Below, piece by piece: positions 25,201 to 35,698 of a stretch of DNA of 64,000 bases. The stretch spans positions 107,178-171,177 of the forward strand of contig JAJAGP010001656.1 of NCBI GenBank assembly GCA_025084515.1, in the 5' to 3' direction. This DNA is from Ancistrus triradiatus. Its lineage: Eukaryota; Chordata; Actinopteri; Siluriformes; Loricariidae. The notes below the pieces were generated by a model. The model made no database searches, had not been told where the DNA came from, and saw only the letters and a program-made list of their open reading frames with translations. How positions within the stretch are numbered: the stretch's first letter is position 1; each line of letters starts with the position of its first letter. The position numbers and the translations under genes were made by a program.

Positions 25201-28200
25201 TTACGAAAAAGCTTATCAAAATAAAATCTAATTTGTCTGAATAAAGGTAAAAAAGTATTTGGTCAAAAAAGCCAGGTTTACAATACTTTATTTGTGAAGA
25301 CCAATGTATTGAAATATGAAATGGCATTACAGATTTAGATAGATAAATAAATAATTAAAAAAAAGAATTAAACTGGAGATTGTCTTTTAAAACATTAATC
25401 TCCCATTTTTAACCAGTTTTTTCTACTAACAATTTTTTCTGTTGAAAATAATGCCCTGTGCGAGTGCCACTTCCTCTTGTGTAGGATCTGCTAAATCCTT
25501 AGACATGCAATGCACAGTAATGTCACCAATGGGTCTACTGTGACCTAAAACACAAAAGTTGCATTTAACCTGACCGCCTTTAGCTTTGATTATGGTGCAC
25601 ATTCACCGTGGGGGCACTGTTTCACAACATCCTATGTAACATCAGAGATTGACATTACTTTTTTGGCTGTGAGATCTCTATTAACAACAGGAGAGTTGAA
25701 CTACTCGGCAAAGTCTTTGCCAACACAGCCCAAAGACTTAAGGGGTTAACAGAAAGCAAACTCCAGATCATAACACTGCTTCTAATCTTTAACAGTGGAC
25801 ACTGTACACGATGGAATGGCTTCCGTTGTCTTACCTTGACCGACCCACAGACCACACAACCCTTTTGTCATTGCCCCCAGTGTTCAATCCTTATGCACTC
25901 TAGCCTTTGTCACATCAGACTTCACTCACAAGTGTTTTGTCTTATGGCCACACTGCTGCGTAGTCCCAATCTTTGTAAGTTCTCCCCCCACCGTGGCATG
26001 TGGAAATGCATTTAGTTTCGATATTAAACACAACCATGAGTTTCTGACGTTTTTCTAGAGTTCGAATTCAAGTGTGATCTTAAGTAAATCTCCAATAACA
26101 ACCACAGATTTTTTTTTTTAATGGACCCCATTTCATCACCACCACTCTAGGTTATATAAAAAATGAGCTGTGAACAGCTTTACCCCAATGCTGGTACTTT
26201 TCAGAAACTCTCATGTTTTCTTTGTTTGAGGGCAGCAAAAGGAACATTTTGACACTTCCGAAACGCGCACTCACTTTTTACAATTAAACACCAAATGAAA
26301 ACAAAAGCTAGTTGTGTGCAATTGACAAACTCAAAGCTCTAAACTCACATGCAAGTCTTCCATCTAACAATAGGCCTTGATCAAGTGCATTTGGAGGAAG
26401 TGTAAAGTGTGAACTTTCAACAAAATATATCTTTACAAACGGTTCATTCGGTCTCAAAGCAATATGGACTGACCTTTCAAACCCAACGTTTGCAACTGAA
26501 ACAGTTTTCCAAGCTCAAAAGGCAGAACTCGCAACTGGTTATTATTTAAAAGCAGTTCCCTGAAAGAAAACAGAAAGTATATTTTACATTTGGGCAAAAT
26601 CTCAACAACACCACCATTAAAAACTTACAAGCACACACAGATACCCAAAGTCACCGACTTGGGGCAAGAAAAGGATTGCATTAACATTGAAAGTTGACTT
26701 TTTGACTTTTTCAATTAAAACAACAACATATAAAGACAAATGCAATACTCACAGGGCACTTACATTAAAAAAAATCTATTATAAGCCACTGAAGTATCTG
26801 GTATCACTGGTTTTACTCAACATATTGTTTAAATGTGAGGTGAAGGCTCAGGCAGGACAACTTGTGTTTCTTAAAATGAGTGTGCATTATTTCAGGTTAT
26901 TTCGTTACACCCACAGGACACTGTAAATGTGGATTACTTTCCATATCTGCAAGGAATTCCTTTGTGGTTCGATGCAGGACGTTAAACAAATGCATTTACA
27001 ATAGCTTTCAGATGTACGCCTCACTTAACCTCCATGATACAGGCCTTGAAACTGCACGTTATGCAATCTGGACATTATCCGACCACCATACTATATACTG
27101 TACTTATACTTCTTACTACATATAGCAAAGCTATATGGGATGCTTAAGTGTACCAGGAATTAAACAAATAACCAATATACTGCAGTATTTTCCATACCTC
27201 ACTGTATCTAATATAAACACTGACTGCCATATACTGATTCTGCTTTATTATTATTAGAATGGGTAAAACCATTTCAGTGTAAATCATATTTATTCACACT
27301 TAACTTTAGTGGTTGTGTTGGGAAAGATGTAGGGTTTTTTGTGCTGGTAACTAAACCCTAACCCAGAATGCCATATATAGACTTCACAAATACAAAGTAA
27401 TCAGCTGTGATTGAGATGAGTGCAGCGCACACAGTTCACCCGTGTGGTACGTCCTGCTCATCATCATAATCTCATAGCTTGTACAGAGGATGCCAGAGGA
27501 CGGCTGTTACACTTGTCATTACAACTGATATAGTACAACAGCTAACGTGTCTGGGAAGGAAATATATGGGTTAAGTAGTTTTAAGACAGACAGATCCAGT
27601 CTGGTAATTACAGCAGCTCAGATACGGAAAATTTGTTTACTTAAACGTCTTCAGCATCAATGCCCATTCAGACATAAGGTTAGATCAACACTCAAGGTCA
27701 TATCAAAGCTAGCCTCAAAGATACACTCAGATCAGGGCCAATTTAGCATCAGCAATTAACCTAATGTGTGTCTTTGGACTGTGGGAGTAAACCCACACAG
27801 ACATGAGAAAGACATGCAAAGTCCACACAGAAAGAACCCAGGCCTTTCCACCTGGGATCGAACTCAGGACCTTCTCACTGTGAGGTGACTGTGCTACCCA
27901 CCGAGCCATCCTGCCACCCAGATACGGAAGTAATAAGAGTATTCAAAGTAAGTAACTAATTACTGTACTTTACTATACCGGCGTATAAATAGAAAAATGA
28001 ATATGACCAATAATAAGGATAACCTTATCAGACCATGTACATGTATGCGAATAGACATTACAGCATGCATATAATTTCCATTAACAATATACCAGCTTTA
28101 CAGTAAAGTGATACACTAGGGATGCTCACACTGAAAACCCATTTAAAGTGCTTCAACACAACACTGCAGTGTTGATTTACAGGGCGTGGCGTTAATTCTA

Positions 28201-30815
28201 TTCCATTTCAAGTTTATTTTCTGTGCATCATCAGGCTCCCCGATTTTAAATCAGACATGTTATTGCTATTGCTTATGAAAGGCTGAAAATATTTGACACG
28301 ATAAAACCCCACAAACGGTTGAAAATGGCACAGGAAATGCAGGACAGGTGAAGAGGAATCAAGTGCAGGTCTGGGTTGAGGGATAAGTGTGTCTGGATAG
28401 TTCAGAACACCAGAAACAGGTTCAGCCAGAGTAACTGTACTCCAAATCAGTGAACAACTATATTTACTTTTAACACACCAGGTGCATTCTGACTGAGCTG
28501 CAGTGCATCCACAGCAAAAAGACGGACATGTGGAATCATCTCAACCATCTCGAGAGACAGACAGGCAATATACACCCATCATCCATAACAATAAAACCAC
28601 CTGCCCAATACTGTGTGGGTCCCCTTTGTGTCACCAGTGGTCTGACTCAAGGCATGGGCTCCCCAAGACTTCTGAACGTGTCCTGTGGTATCTGGCACCT
28701 AGACGAGAACAACAGATCTTTAAAGTCCTAGAAGATCTGAGGTGGTGCCTCCATGATTCAGGGTTATTTGCCCAGCACATCCCACAGATACTCTGTACTC
28801 CCATTCATTCTGAGATCTAAGGAATTTGGAGGCCAAGCCAATACCTTGAACACTCCGCAAACAACATTCAATCAGATAATGGGAAACCTCTGCAACCAGT
28901 CAAAAATCTCAGAGAAGGATGTGACATACTTCAAACTTGATTAAGTAAATAATGTCATCCTTCATTTCTTCAAGCATATACAGCATTTCAGAGTATCCTC
29001 AAAAGAGTTTGGGAACCATTTCACAGGTGCTGCGTTTAATTCCAGAGTTGCCAGATCCCACGTCAGAAACAAGCCTACTCTGAAATCAGAGTAAGGAGAT
29101 ACATGCGCTGAGCAATCCCATTACCGAGCTAAAATCTTGCTCGCTATTCCTTAATTCAATTTCTGGGCCTTAATATCATCTAAGAAATGAGATTACGCTA
29201 CTCACCTGACTAGTTCAATTACCATATAACTGCAGAAATACAATCTGGATGGGATTATCAAGTGCACCATGTCAACGCCCTCAATGTTGGCAATGTGGCA
29301 GGAAGCACTGCCATTAAACAATACCACTGCCACCAACAGGGTGTACATGGTCTGCAACAACGTGTAGGTAGGCGATACTTGTCAAACTAATACCCACATA
29401 AATGTCAGGTACCAAGATCTCCCAGCAGAACGTTGCTCAGGGCACCATACTGTCAGTGTTGCACTTCACCTGTCACTGATTTTAATGTTATGGCTGATTA
29501 GTGTATAATCACTGCTCATCAGATATACAAAAATAAATGTTCAATTACAAGTCCTTCATAAGTTCATTTTATTTTGTAGTAACAAAACAAGAAAAACGTC
29601 AAAATGTCAAGTTTCTAAATGGCTGTTAAACTCCTTTCACTGTGTCTGCTAGTTCTTTCCCCTCGCTGCAGCATGCCCATCTTAAACAGCAGTCACACAA
29701 GACATACACAACATATACCTGAAAGAAACCTCAGCACAAGGCTGATTATATGATATAAAACAGAACACTCCATCTTTTCTTTACAGGAAATGCTCTGTAA
29801 CCACCCAGTTCAGAATGAATTACAGCAGCAGAGAAGCGGGGACGCCATTATCCAGTGGCATTAATGAACTTGTAGGGAGGCAGTCATTAACACAAAGAGG
29901 AAACGAATTAGCAAGGTTGTCCAGCTAAAATTCAGTGCAACTTCAGTTTACACTAAAACTCGCTTAGGGAAAAGAGCACTCTGTGGAACTGACCACCAGC
30001 TTCCAAAAGCAAGACAGGTTTCTTGCCTGCACACATGTCTAACATATAACCAGTCACTGACCTGAGAGATACCATGTTGCCTAGCTCGGCAGGCAGGCTC
30101 CTGATCTTATTAGATGAAAGGTCCAGGTACACCAGGTTATGTAGTTTGGCAATGTCTGGAGGGATGCGTGAGAGGGAGTTGTCACTGATGTGCAAAGCGG
30201 TCAGGTGAGTAAGAGACCACAAGGCTGTGCTGAGACTCCTCACTTTGCCTAAAGACAAAACAGTTGGTTAGTTACCATAACCAATAGACATGTCAACATT
30301 GTTAAAAATAAGCATAAAACATCTCATGGACTTCCTCTCACAGGTGCAAATGGGGTGGGTGATATGGTCAAAATATTACATCACGATAATTAAGGACATT
30401 TTCACGATACATGATATTTATCACGAGACAAAATGCATCGGTAGTACAGATTCTTAAACTACTACTCAGATATTAGCCCATACTCCGCAAAGTGATTTCT
30501 ATTCAAAATGTGCTGCACTTCATCCAACTAAACAGGACTACTTACACTCTTTATAATGAAACATGTCAGAGTTCCTGACGATATCCTCAGCAAAGCATAT
30601 AGTCCATCATCGTCATACTGCCCACCCATAGGTGCAAACACTCTAAACATTACGCAGTACACATACAAAGCACAAAACGGACTGACAAAAGCCCAGACCT
30701 TACCACTGATCTCCAGCTCAGCCCAGTATGACTTCTTCCCACTAGCTGCCTCCTCAGTCGACATTATAGTGTACATTCGCCTTGGATCTGGCGGATCATA
30801 TTTTTCCTTGGGCAT
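19065..30815 (-). CDS. cnot6: CCR4-NOT deadenylase catalytic subunit 6 (gene span, 11 coding exons)
   Basis: cnot6 shortens mRNA poly(A) tails in the cytoplasm as one of the exonucleases of CCR4-NOT. The start is MPKEKYDPPDPRRMYTIMS at 30,815 and the stop is at 19,065. The first about 160 residues hold leucine-rich repeats, which in the family dock on CNOT1. The EEP nuclease domain follows from about residue 187 to the end. Expected metal and catalytic residues are all present (Glu240 in EVETEQ, Asp412/Asn414 in CADLNS, Asp491 in GVIDY, His531 in PSDHFS; corrected numbering). TEQQPPPRSW and EPDRTRP favour CNOT6 over CNOT6L. Whether it is cnot6a or cnot6b I cannot say. Splice signals are canonical except after 23,347. 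Exons 24,990-25,095 and 23,066-23,232 contain surplus bases that break the frame. Without 16 of them the protein is 557 residues, the family length. Confidence 0.93.
19424..19600 (+). mobile_element. tRNA-derived SINE in a cnot6 intron
   Basis: The sequence has a B-box-like GGTTCAAATCC (19,453 onward), body AACCCACAATTGCTTGG and tail GTCTGCTAAATGACATAAAT. It is antisense to cnot6. It is a close relative of the copy at 45.85 kb. Confidence 0.85.
19724..20572. mobile_element. Tc1-like family VIII element in a cnot6 intron
   Basis: The inverted ends are CTGTGCAAAAGTCTTAGG on the left and its reverse complement before 20,572, followed by TA. The interior (850 bp) has only scraps of transposase sequence. 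TCCACAAAAGTGGTTTCTG near 19,868 may be one. Confidence 0.75.
20772..20974 (-). CDS. cnot6: cnot6 coding exon 10
   Basis: CCTAG|GTGTGG opens and TTTAAG|GTAACT closes the exon. It encodes VVEYLSTGGVDSTHKDFKEL to MPYTNYTFDFK. The frame is intact. Confidence 0.93.
21097..21327 (-). CDS. cnot6: cnot6 coding exon 9 (catalytic Asp/Asn)
   Basis: CCACAG|GGAAACAC opens and TCGG|GTAGGG closes the exon. It encodes KHLPSMEKQLLLVANAHMHW through VLCADLNSLPDSG, with the substrate-site Asp and Asn. A second AG (CCTAG|CATGG, 21,313-21,312) is out of phase, so the upstream AG is chosen. Confidence 0.92.
22025..22432 (+). mobile_element. Short family VIII element in a cnot6 intron
   Basis: TA flanks both ends, and CTGTGCAAGAGTCTTGGG is matched by the inverted GCACAG end. 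About 408 bp remain. Plus-strand sequence at 22,278-22,355 encodes YAKVHKDEDRRKRVLWSDKS, the typical region of the first catalytic Asp in a Tc1 transposase. Confidence 0.8.
23066..23232 (-). CDS. cnot6: cnot6 coding exon 8, frame broken by surplus bases
   Basis: ACACAG|GTTTC opens and TCTG|GTTTGT closes the exon. It carries the expected KHTVEFNQ, MLNRVMT and GVAVLLELRKE blocks, but these lie in different frames. There are single extra bases at CTAAGCC, AACCTCC and GACAAACATC, plus about nine near its start (GCTGAAAAACAG). As printed, a TGA stop follows. Corrected, the exon is 155 bases and in phase with its neighbours. Confidence 0.85.
23347..23501 (-). CDS. cnot6: cnot6 coding exon 7 (catalytic Glu); donor lacks a G
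   Basis: CTACAG|GAAGTGG opens the exon. It encodes EVETEQYYNFFLVELKEQGY and on to DGCAVFYKTE. The first Glu corresponds to the metal-binding Glu240 of the family. At the 3' end the sequence reads GAGAA|TGAAGT where GAGAA|GTGAAGT would be expected. One missing G would explain the absence of a canonical donor. Confidence 0.9.
24233..24390 (-). CDS. cnot6: cnot6 coding exon 6 (start of the nuclease domain)
   Basis: TCTTAG|CC opens and CTACAG|GTACAG closes the exon. It encodes ALFSVMCYNVLCDKYATRQL and on to NADIISLQ (about residues 187-239), the first strands of the EEP fold. The frame is intact. Confidence 0.93.
24459..24480. repeat. Short (TA)n microsatellite
   Basis: About eight TA units lie in a cnot6 intron. 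Confidence 0.85.
24658..24729 (-). CDS. cnot6: cnot6 coding exon 5 (linker)
   Basis: TGTAG|TCTCC opens and GCAG|GTGAGA closes the exon. It encodes STEQQPPPRSWVPLKEPDRT, the linker between the LRRs and the nuclease. This Pro-rich block resembles CNOT6 rather than CNOT6L. The frame is intact. Confidence 0.92.
24990..25095 (-). CDS. cnot6: cnot6 coding exon 4, frame broken by about 4 surplus bases
   Basis: TTTCTAG|GAAATCC opens and CGTG|GTAGGT closes the exon. It starts correctly with NPLTQ and ends correctly with LLSYLLDNLAGTKR, but the middle alternates between frames. Surplus bases are seen near GGAC, ATGGAAC, GGAAACC and GGACGCGCGG, compared with the expected DI-(M/L)-NLYQEPDG reading. As printed, the frame stops at a TAA just before the donor. 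The identity of the exon is secure; the base-level sequence is doubtful. Confidence 0.85.
26474..26559 (-). CDS. cnot6: cnot6 coding exon 3 (leucine-rich repeats)
   Basis: TTTCAG|GGAA opens and AAAG|GTCAGT closes the exon. It encodes ELLLNNNQLRVLPFELGKLF and on to TLGLKG, completing the LRR block (about residues 100-128). It is 3.5 kb from the exon before it. Confidence 0.92.
27738..27922 (-). mobile_element. tRNA-like SINE-type repeat in a cnot6 intron
   Basis: Read on the minus strand: an A-box-like GGCTCGGTGGGTAGCACAG, a B-box-like GAGTTCGATCCC, then GTCTTTCTCATGTCTG. It belongs to the same family as 14.92-15.16 kb and 32.35-32.63 kb. Confidence 0.75.
28573..29503 (-). mobile_element. Tc1/mariner-like family VII element in a cnot6 intron
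   Basis: TA flanks both ends (28,571-28,572 and 29,504-29,505). The left end CACCCATCATCCATAAC mirrors the right end GTTATGGCTGATTAGTG. The minus-strand transposase region is internally deleted and decayed. Two relatives lie at 49.5 and 58.1 kb. Confidence 0.78.
30062..30248 (-). CDS. cnot6: cnot6 coding exon 2 (leucine-rich repeats)
   Basis: CTTTAG|GC opens and AG|GTCAGT closes the exon. It encodes about residues 38-100 with LRR units, including LHNLVYLDLSSNKIRSLPAE. The frame is intact. Confidence 0.93.
30342..30637. mobile_element. hAT-like MITE (280 bp) with perfect 8-bp duplication, in a cnot6 intron
   Basis: AGGTGCAA occurs at 30,342-30,349 and 30,630-30,637, exactly bracketing a non-coding element. 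Its ends are inverted (ATGGGGTGGGTGATATGG against ATGGGTGGGCAGTATGA). It fills most of the 455-bp intron and ends 67 bases from the first coding exon. A relative lies at 33.53-33.82 kb. Confidence 0.8.
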
Positions 30816-30825
30816 CCCTGTAATA
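30704..30825 (-). CDS. cnot6: cnot6 first coding exon
   Basis: An acceptor AG (30,827-30,826, after a pyrimidine tract) leads to 10 bases of 5'UTR, then ATG at 30,815. It encodes residues 1-37, MPKEKYDPPDPRRMYTIMST onward to ELEIS, and the donor is G|GTAAGG. The start is chosen because it matches the conserved N-terminus of CNOT6. Confidence 0.93.
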
Positions 30826-32102
30826 CTGAAAGAGGTGAAAGGGTTATTTTCATCTTTCGGTTCAAGAGAAATTAGTGTGTGCAGCTTAAAAGCGGCTTAG
30901 TGTGACAACTGTATGGAGCATACTGCTCTGGGGTAATAAGCCCAACAACCAGTCTGAGATGCATAGATCAAATGCAGGAAGCTCTTAGGTAAGAGGCCTA
31001 GAAACAAATTGGATACACACTAACCATGCCAAGCTAGCTTTGGCAGGGCTTTAAAGCACATGTTCGTCTTCCTTGAAAAGACAGGTCTAGCAGTAGCTTA
31101 TGGAGACGGTGAAGGCACATGGGGCCATTAATGGATATCAGGATACAGTGAACACATTGAGGCACTTAAAAAAATCAATAGTTGAAGATAATCTTTCATG
31201 ATGCTAATAAATGAACAGAAAGATACTGCTGCATTTTTGAACATGTATTCACATAAGTTTGAAATAACTTGTACAGGTTAACAACTTCATCAGAATTCAA
31301 TGTGCTATGGGGCTGATCAGTTTCCACTTTATGTGGTGCCTAAAGAGAGAGTATGAAATAACTTAATGATGTTACCCTAACCCTAGATAATACCAACTGG
31401 ATACTATCCACAACAAAATGATCAAAATTAATTTAGGTCATATAAATGTCAATGAGGTCATATATATAAGCAATTCATTAACTACACAATTTTGTATACC
31501 ACTTTAAAATGTCTCTACCATACATTATTACAAGCTAACTAATAAAGATTATTATTACCTGATAAAAAGACATATGCACATAAAGCACAGATGCACAAGA
31601 ACCCAAAAATAAACAGACCATCGAGACACATGCTAAACTTTGGGACCAAACAAACAAAGACGTGAGCAGCTGAGCCGCGTTAAACCTCTAAACACATGAA
31701 CTGAATTCTGAATTAACGTTAGTCAAAGCACTGTCGGTGACCAGCGCAGGCTAAATGTGACCGGCACAGCAACCATTATATGAGATTAATCAGCCGATCA
31801 CAGGAGCTGAGAAATGGCTGATCCATCTGTGCATCTCTACTAGCTACCCCATAGCATCTAAGACCATTTTTTTACTACAGAATATCTAAAGATCTTCCAA
31901 GTCCACAGACCCTCTCATCAGGATTTCAATGGTCTTTCAGTCAGGAGGAAATGCCACGTTAAAAACTCAGTTCTGTGGTCCTAAACAACCACGCGGCAAA
32001 CTCCAGCTGCTTTCGTTTATGTTTAGATAAAAGAAACTACTTTCTTCTAACTAATTTGGCAGCATGGAGGTAGACTAACTGTAGATTTGAAGACCCCAAA
32101 GT

Positions 32103-32113
32103 GCCGCCATCTT
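32103..32113 (-). promoter_or_regulatory. YY1-like motif inside cnot6 intron 1
   Basis: The minus strand reads AAGATGGCGGC, matching the YY1 core found near promoters. It lies about 1.3 kb upstream of the first coding exon and could mark an alternative promoter. No other promoter signal is clear here. Confidence 0.35.
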
Positions 32114-32354
32114 CTGCAAATCTGGTACTGTGATCCTCTGAGAATAATTTCTCCTTCTATCCAGCATCCTCACTGTGAGCGGGGGCAAAATACGCTCAAC
32201 ATACTACAAACTCATATGCCATGTTAATCAAATAACAGGTTAGTACACTGAACTACAGATACATTTGTTATTATAATAATTTTTTTTTATATCATGTGTA
32301 CAATGTTTGTACAATGTTTTATTTCCCAAGTCATAACTGCAAGGTTTAACAACT

Positions 32355-32635
32355 TCTACTGTTTTTAATTTAGTTCTTTAACGTCACATCAGCAACAAAT
32401 GGCTTATCGTCATGGGAGCCAGATTAGAACGATACTAGTCAAACACACTTACACTGGAGGAATTTAGAGCAACCAATTAACCTGATGCATGTCTGTGGAA
32501 TGTGGGAGGAAAGTGGATTATGCCAAGAAAATGCACGCAGAGGGAAGACATGCGAACTCCACAGTCTGTTGATGGGATCAAACCTAGATCAGGTGCTGCG
32601 TTGTGATCCCACTAACCGATTGCCATGCCACTGTT
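32355..32635 (-). mobile_element. tRNA-like SINE-type repeat in a cnot6 intron
   Basis: It shares GTCACATCAGCAACAAATGG, CAACCAATTAACCTGATGC and GGCAATCGGTTAGTGGGATC-type phrases with the copies at 14.9 and 27.7 kb. It is more diverged than those. Confidence 0.65.
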
Positions 32636-33527
32636 TGAATACAACTATTGGGACAATGTAGTATTCCATTTGCAATAACATAGGAAATGACATACTATAG
32701 ATAAAGATCTATAACTAGACCAAGCATTGTCAAATTAATCCTTATCCCTGTTATCTAGATCACAATTAATAGTCTATACATTTAACAGAATAAGCAAAAA
32801 GAAAAGAGAATACGGCTTTTTTTCCTTCTACAGAAACATGCAGATTTCACAATATGGACAGTTGTTCTACCACAGTTTTCCAATTGGTGGTAGACAGAGA
32901 CAAGGTTAGGACAGCAAATAAGAACTATATAAGTATTGTCTTTTTTTAATCAGATGAAGGTTTAAAGTGATCCCCTTATATTCAAGGAACATCACTTGCA
33001 ATGTGCAACAATTAACAGCTACTGGTTACCCGTCAGTTTTCACATTTTCACATAGCAGAAGCCAAGGCTCTGAACTTCAATTCCACAAAGTACTAACTGA
33101 ACTGCTGTTCGTAGTTGAGGCTTCAATTGTTTTAGACAGACTTAAGGTTTTGCAGAGCAGGTTAGGAGTAATGATTATAATTATTTTAATTACATTCACA
33201 GGAGTAATTAGTAACATGGAATTATTTTTTAATAGCACTGGTCAGACATCATAGCATTTTGATAAATTCTCCTTTGCACTTAAGTAATTACTGAACCCTA
33301 GTTCACACTAAATGTTTTAAAGTGATCTGTTACATTCCAGAAAACTAACCTGTAATGTGAAATAAACAGCAGTTGAAGGGAGCAGCACAGTTAAAAAAAA
33401 CTAGAACTTATATTATGAAAGTAATCTGGAATTGAATACCTGAGTCTAGACGTAATGAGCATGTGTGATTGTTTTTTAATTTGATGAAAGTGAAAAGTCT
33501 GAGAAGGGTTTTGTTGGTTAGGGGTTG

Positions 33528-33823
33528 GCAACAGGGTAAAAATATTATAAAAAAATATTTAAAAGACATTTTCATGCTACATGCTATTTATCACGATGCG
33601 TGATCACAGACAAAATGCAGACCTATTCTTAAAAACTACTATTCAAATATTATCCCATACTTCATCCAATTAAACAGGACTAATTACACTTCATGATGAA
33701 ATATTCAGTGTCCATTAAGCACTGACGGTATCCTCAAGATGCTCAGAAAAGCATATTGTCTATCGCGACAAACATTTATCATGATACACAATACAATATT
33801 GTAATATTGCCCATCCTTAGTGC
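33528..33823. mobile_element. hAT-like MITE, second copy, in cnot6 intron 1
   Basis: The left end is TAGGGGTTGGCAACAGGG and the right end ATTGCCCATCCTTA. The interior shares CCCATACTTCATCCAATTAA- and TCAGAAAAGCATATTGTC-type words with the 30.35-kb copy. The target duplication is not clear. Confidence 0.7.
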
Positions 33824-34598
33824 TGATTAACATTTTAAACAATGAGTACAGTCATCAAGTAGATTTAAAGCCTGATTAAGGAATAAATGTGGACGGTTTA
33901 AATAGTATTTGCTAACCTAACAATTATTCAACTACATTATTTATTATTCCCAGTGACAGAGACAGCCTTAAGTGTTTGGACACCAGACCAGGTGTAATTA
34001 GTACTTTAGTTGCTATTAATCTGAAGTTTTAAGAAGTTAGTACACTGTAAAGGAACAATTTGTAACATGTAATGAATTAAGTTATAGTTACAGGATTGTC
34101 TCTCCTCAAAACTATTAAGTCAACTTCTGGTCTTTTACTTTTCCAACTGGTACAGAGCTTTAAAAACACATTTTATCTTATATTTAAGCAAAAGTTATGT
34201 TAAGACATTAATAAAAACAAGCTGAACTAAACTCACTAACTAAACTTACTACAATAGAGGCATGTCACAGATATATTAAGGACTATTAAACAAATAGATT
34301 GTACATTAAAATAAACTAGGGCTTGTATTTCTCAGATAATATGTAGCTAGCTTTGTAGCGACGACTATCGTCATTAATCAGTAATAAACAAACAGCACGA
34401 CTTGTTTCTCAATTAGTTGAACGTCTGAATTTAAGAAAAGATTAAGGAGAGTTAAAATAAATCCACGGAAATACACTTACTGGCCAGATCACCCATACGT
34501 TAGGCTTAACAACGGCCGTTTTATTTCCTTACATAATAAGCTGTACACGAACATAATTATTTATATATAACGCAGCTAGCTTAAATCACTTAACTTAC

Positions 34599-34660
34599 AT
34601 AATGCTGAGTCCATTCACTGCATCAGCGATGGCTGCACTAGAACTTTGCTAAACCCCCGC
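34599..34660 (-). other. cnot6: Candidate alternative cnot6 5'UTR exon
   Basis: On the minus strand a short GC-richer segment ends in CATTAT|GTAAGT (donor bases 34,598-34,593), a good donor. Another donor-like CCA|GTAAGTG lies at 34,478-34,473. Either could serve as an alternative leader exon. Evidence is sequence context only. Confidence 0.3.
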
Positions 34661-34893
34661 CTTTTAAACGCCCACATCTAATAATAAATAATGGGCTAAA
34701 AGATTAAATGCCATGTTGAACATGCATTGTTAAGATTTGGTGAGTTAGCCTAGCATGCTAGCTAACGTGCAAATCTGCATTGGCAAACTAAACAAAGCAG
34801 CCACGTTCGTTGAACATTGTTTCTGCTAAACAAGGCAAACTATTCCCTCGCCATAAATGAAGTCAGCATGGGCGCTAGCGCGGTGAGATTTAC

Positions 34894-34990
34894 CTGTAAG
34901 AACATTACCAGTTCACGAAAGCGAGTGCGCGTCTCCTTTGTTTCTACTTTCTATCTGCTCTCTAACTGAACGCAAACAAGCATCATGGCG
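34894..34990 (-). other. cnot6: Probable cnot6 first (non-coding) exon
   Basis: The minus strand has CTTACAG|GTAAATC, a strong donor at 34,893-34,892, just downstream of the CpG- and CCAAT-containing promoter. The exon start is not determinable. An ATG in it (CGCCATGATGC, near 34,986) is not in frame with known CNOT6 protein. Confidence 0.55.
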
Positions 34991-35110
34991 TCTGTGAGCG
35001 TTCTGTGCTGAGAGAACAACACGCGCAACGATTGGCTGATCTTGAACCGCGCGCTCTGATTGGTTAGCTTATTCGCACAACGCCGCCATCGTGTTTACGC
35101 GAAAGCGCAG
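34991..35110 (-). promoter_or_regulatory. cnot6: cnot6 promoter region
   Basis: This locally CpG-rich stretch contains two CCAAT boxes on the minus strand (plus-strand ATTGG at 35,031-35,035 and 35,059-35,063) and a YY1-type ATGGCGGC at 35,089-35,082. No TATA box is seen, as is usual for housekeeping genes such as CCR4-NOT subunits. Confidence 0.6.
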
Positions 35111-35476
35111 CAGTGAAATTAGGTCAGATTTGTGTTTTCCCGTACGAACAATATCATATAAATAATTAAATAACTGTACTAATTAATCATATAAATAGTG
35201 AAACACGTTTAGCCGAGCTAGAGCTTAATGACACTAGGTTTCTATATATACCAACCAAATTCAAAATAAAGGCCAGTATCTACTGACTAACTTTTCAGCT
35301 GTCTCTCAGAACACAAAACCACACAGAATCCTCCAGTGAATTAATCTTATTATCGAAAGACTCATCTAAAAGAGTCAATAAAATAAATGTTTTATTTTTA
35401 TTTATGTTTATAACAACGAATCAGATTCAGATTCAAATGAAAGGCCAAATATCTGCTGACTAATGCTAACCATACA

Positions 35477-35698
35477 CTAGAATGAGGTTGGGTCCCTTTT
35501 TGAGTCTTGGTCCACCCAAGGTTTCTTCCTCATAACACTTAAGGAATTTTTCCTTGCCACTGTCGCCCTAGGCTTGCTTAATTTGGGATTGGACGTAGAT
35601 ATTAGGAGATAATCTAAACTTGTCAAGTTGCTTTGAGACAATGCTCCATTGTAAAAAGCGCTATATAAATAGATCTGACTTGACTTGACTTGACTAGA
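35477..35698 (+). mobile_element. Non-LTR retrotransposon (L2/CR1-type) 3' tail
   Basis: CCAAGGTTTCTTCCTCATAA, TTTTTCCTTGCCACTGTCGC and GCTTTGAGACAATG followed by AAAAGCGCTATATAAAT are the 3' end of a very common fish LINE. The copy ends in a tandem TTGAC/TGACT pentamer, typical of target-primed insertion tails. Confidence 0.7.
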
